Origin: Pseudomonadota bacterium
GTDB taxonomy: Bacteria > Pseudomonadota > Gammaproteobacteria > Xanthomonadales > Rhodanobacteraceae
Length of the DNA stretch: 5,049 bases
Direction: 5' to 3'
NCBI GenBank assembly: GCA_023412995.1
Contig: JAEZQS010000362.1
Span: 1 to 5,049 of the forward strand
The notes under the pieces are model-generated. The model saw only the letters and a program-made list of their open reading frames with translations. It searched no databases and was not told the DNA's origin. Position 1 is the stretch's first letter. Each line of letters starts with the position of its first letter. Shown here in pieces: positions 5,045 to 5,049 of this stretch. Made by a program: the position numbers and the translations under genes.

Positions 5045-5049
5045 GCGGC

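Overview
The window is a single leftward (minus-strand) operon of six closely packed genes. It is strongly GC-rich with G/C-dominated codon third positions. It encodes an MCE/Mla-type ABC lipid transporter and an outer-membrane-type lipoprotein, so the host is a Gram-negative bacterium, probably a high-GC Pseudomonadota. Lysobacter/Xanthomonas-like Gammaproteobacteria or a betaproteobacterium are guesses from gene content and GC only. Long plus-strand open frames are GC-rich shadows of these genes.

In transcription order (right to left): (1) 5010-3340, a GAF sensor - SpoIIE/PP2C serine phosphatase - HATPase (RsbW-like kinase) fusion whose frame stays open to the right edge; (2) 3343-2999, a one-domain STAS protein with the phospho-acceptor DSSG motif; (3) 3002-2205, an MlaE-type permease; (4) 2208-1408, an MlaF-type ATPase; (5) after the only real gap (1302-1407), 1301-375, an MlaD-like protein with a membrane anchor, one MCE domain and a long helical tail; (6) 378 to the left edge, a truncated PqiC-like transport auxiliary lipoprotein. 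Four of the five junctions are 4-base stop/start overlaps (ATGA, GTGA, GTGA, ATGA), so translation is probably coupled.

The Mla-like core (permease, ATPase, MCE protein, STAS subunit) should move lipid between the inner membrane and the periplasm or outer membrane. The unusual part is the head of the operon. The STAS gene, which occupies the place of the MlaB subunit, is translationally coupled to a protein carrying both a serine phosphatase and an anti-sigma-type kinase domain. The simplest reading is that partner switching (phosphorylation and dephosphorylation of the STAS serine) gates the transporter post-translationally. The alternative is that the STAS protein serves a sigma-factor pathway encoded elsewhere. 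The gap before the MCE gene holds two perfect inverted repeats and a repeated 8-9-mer that could form alternative hairpins. No promoter, tRNA, rRNA, mobile element, CRISPR array or clear intrinsic terminator was seen.
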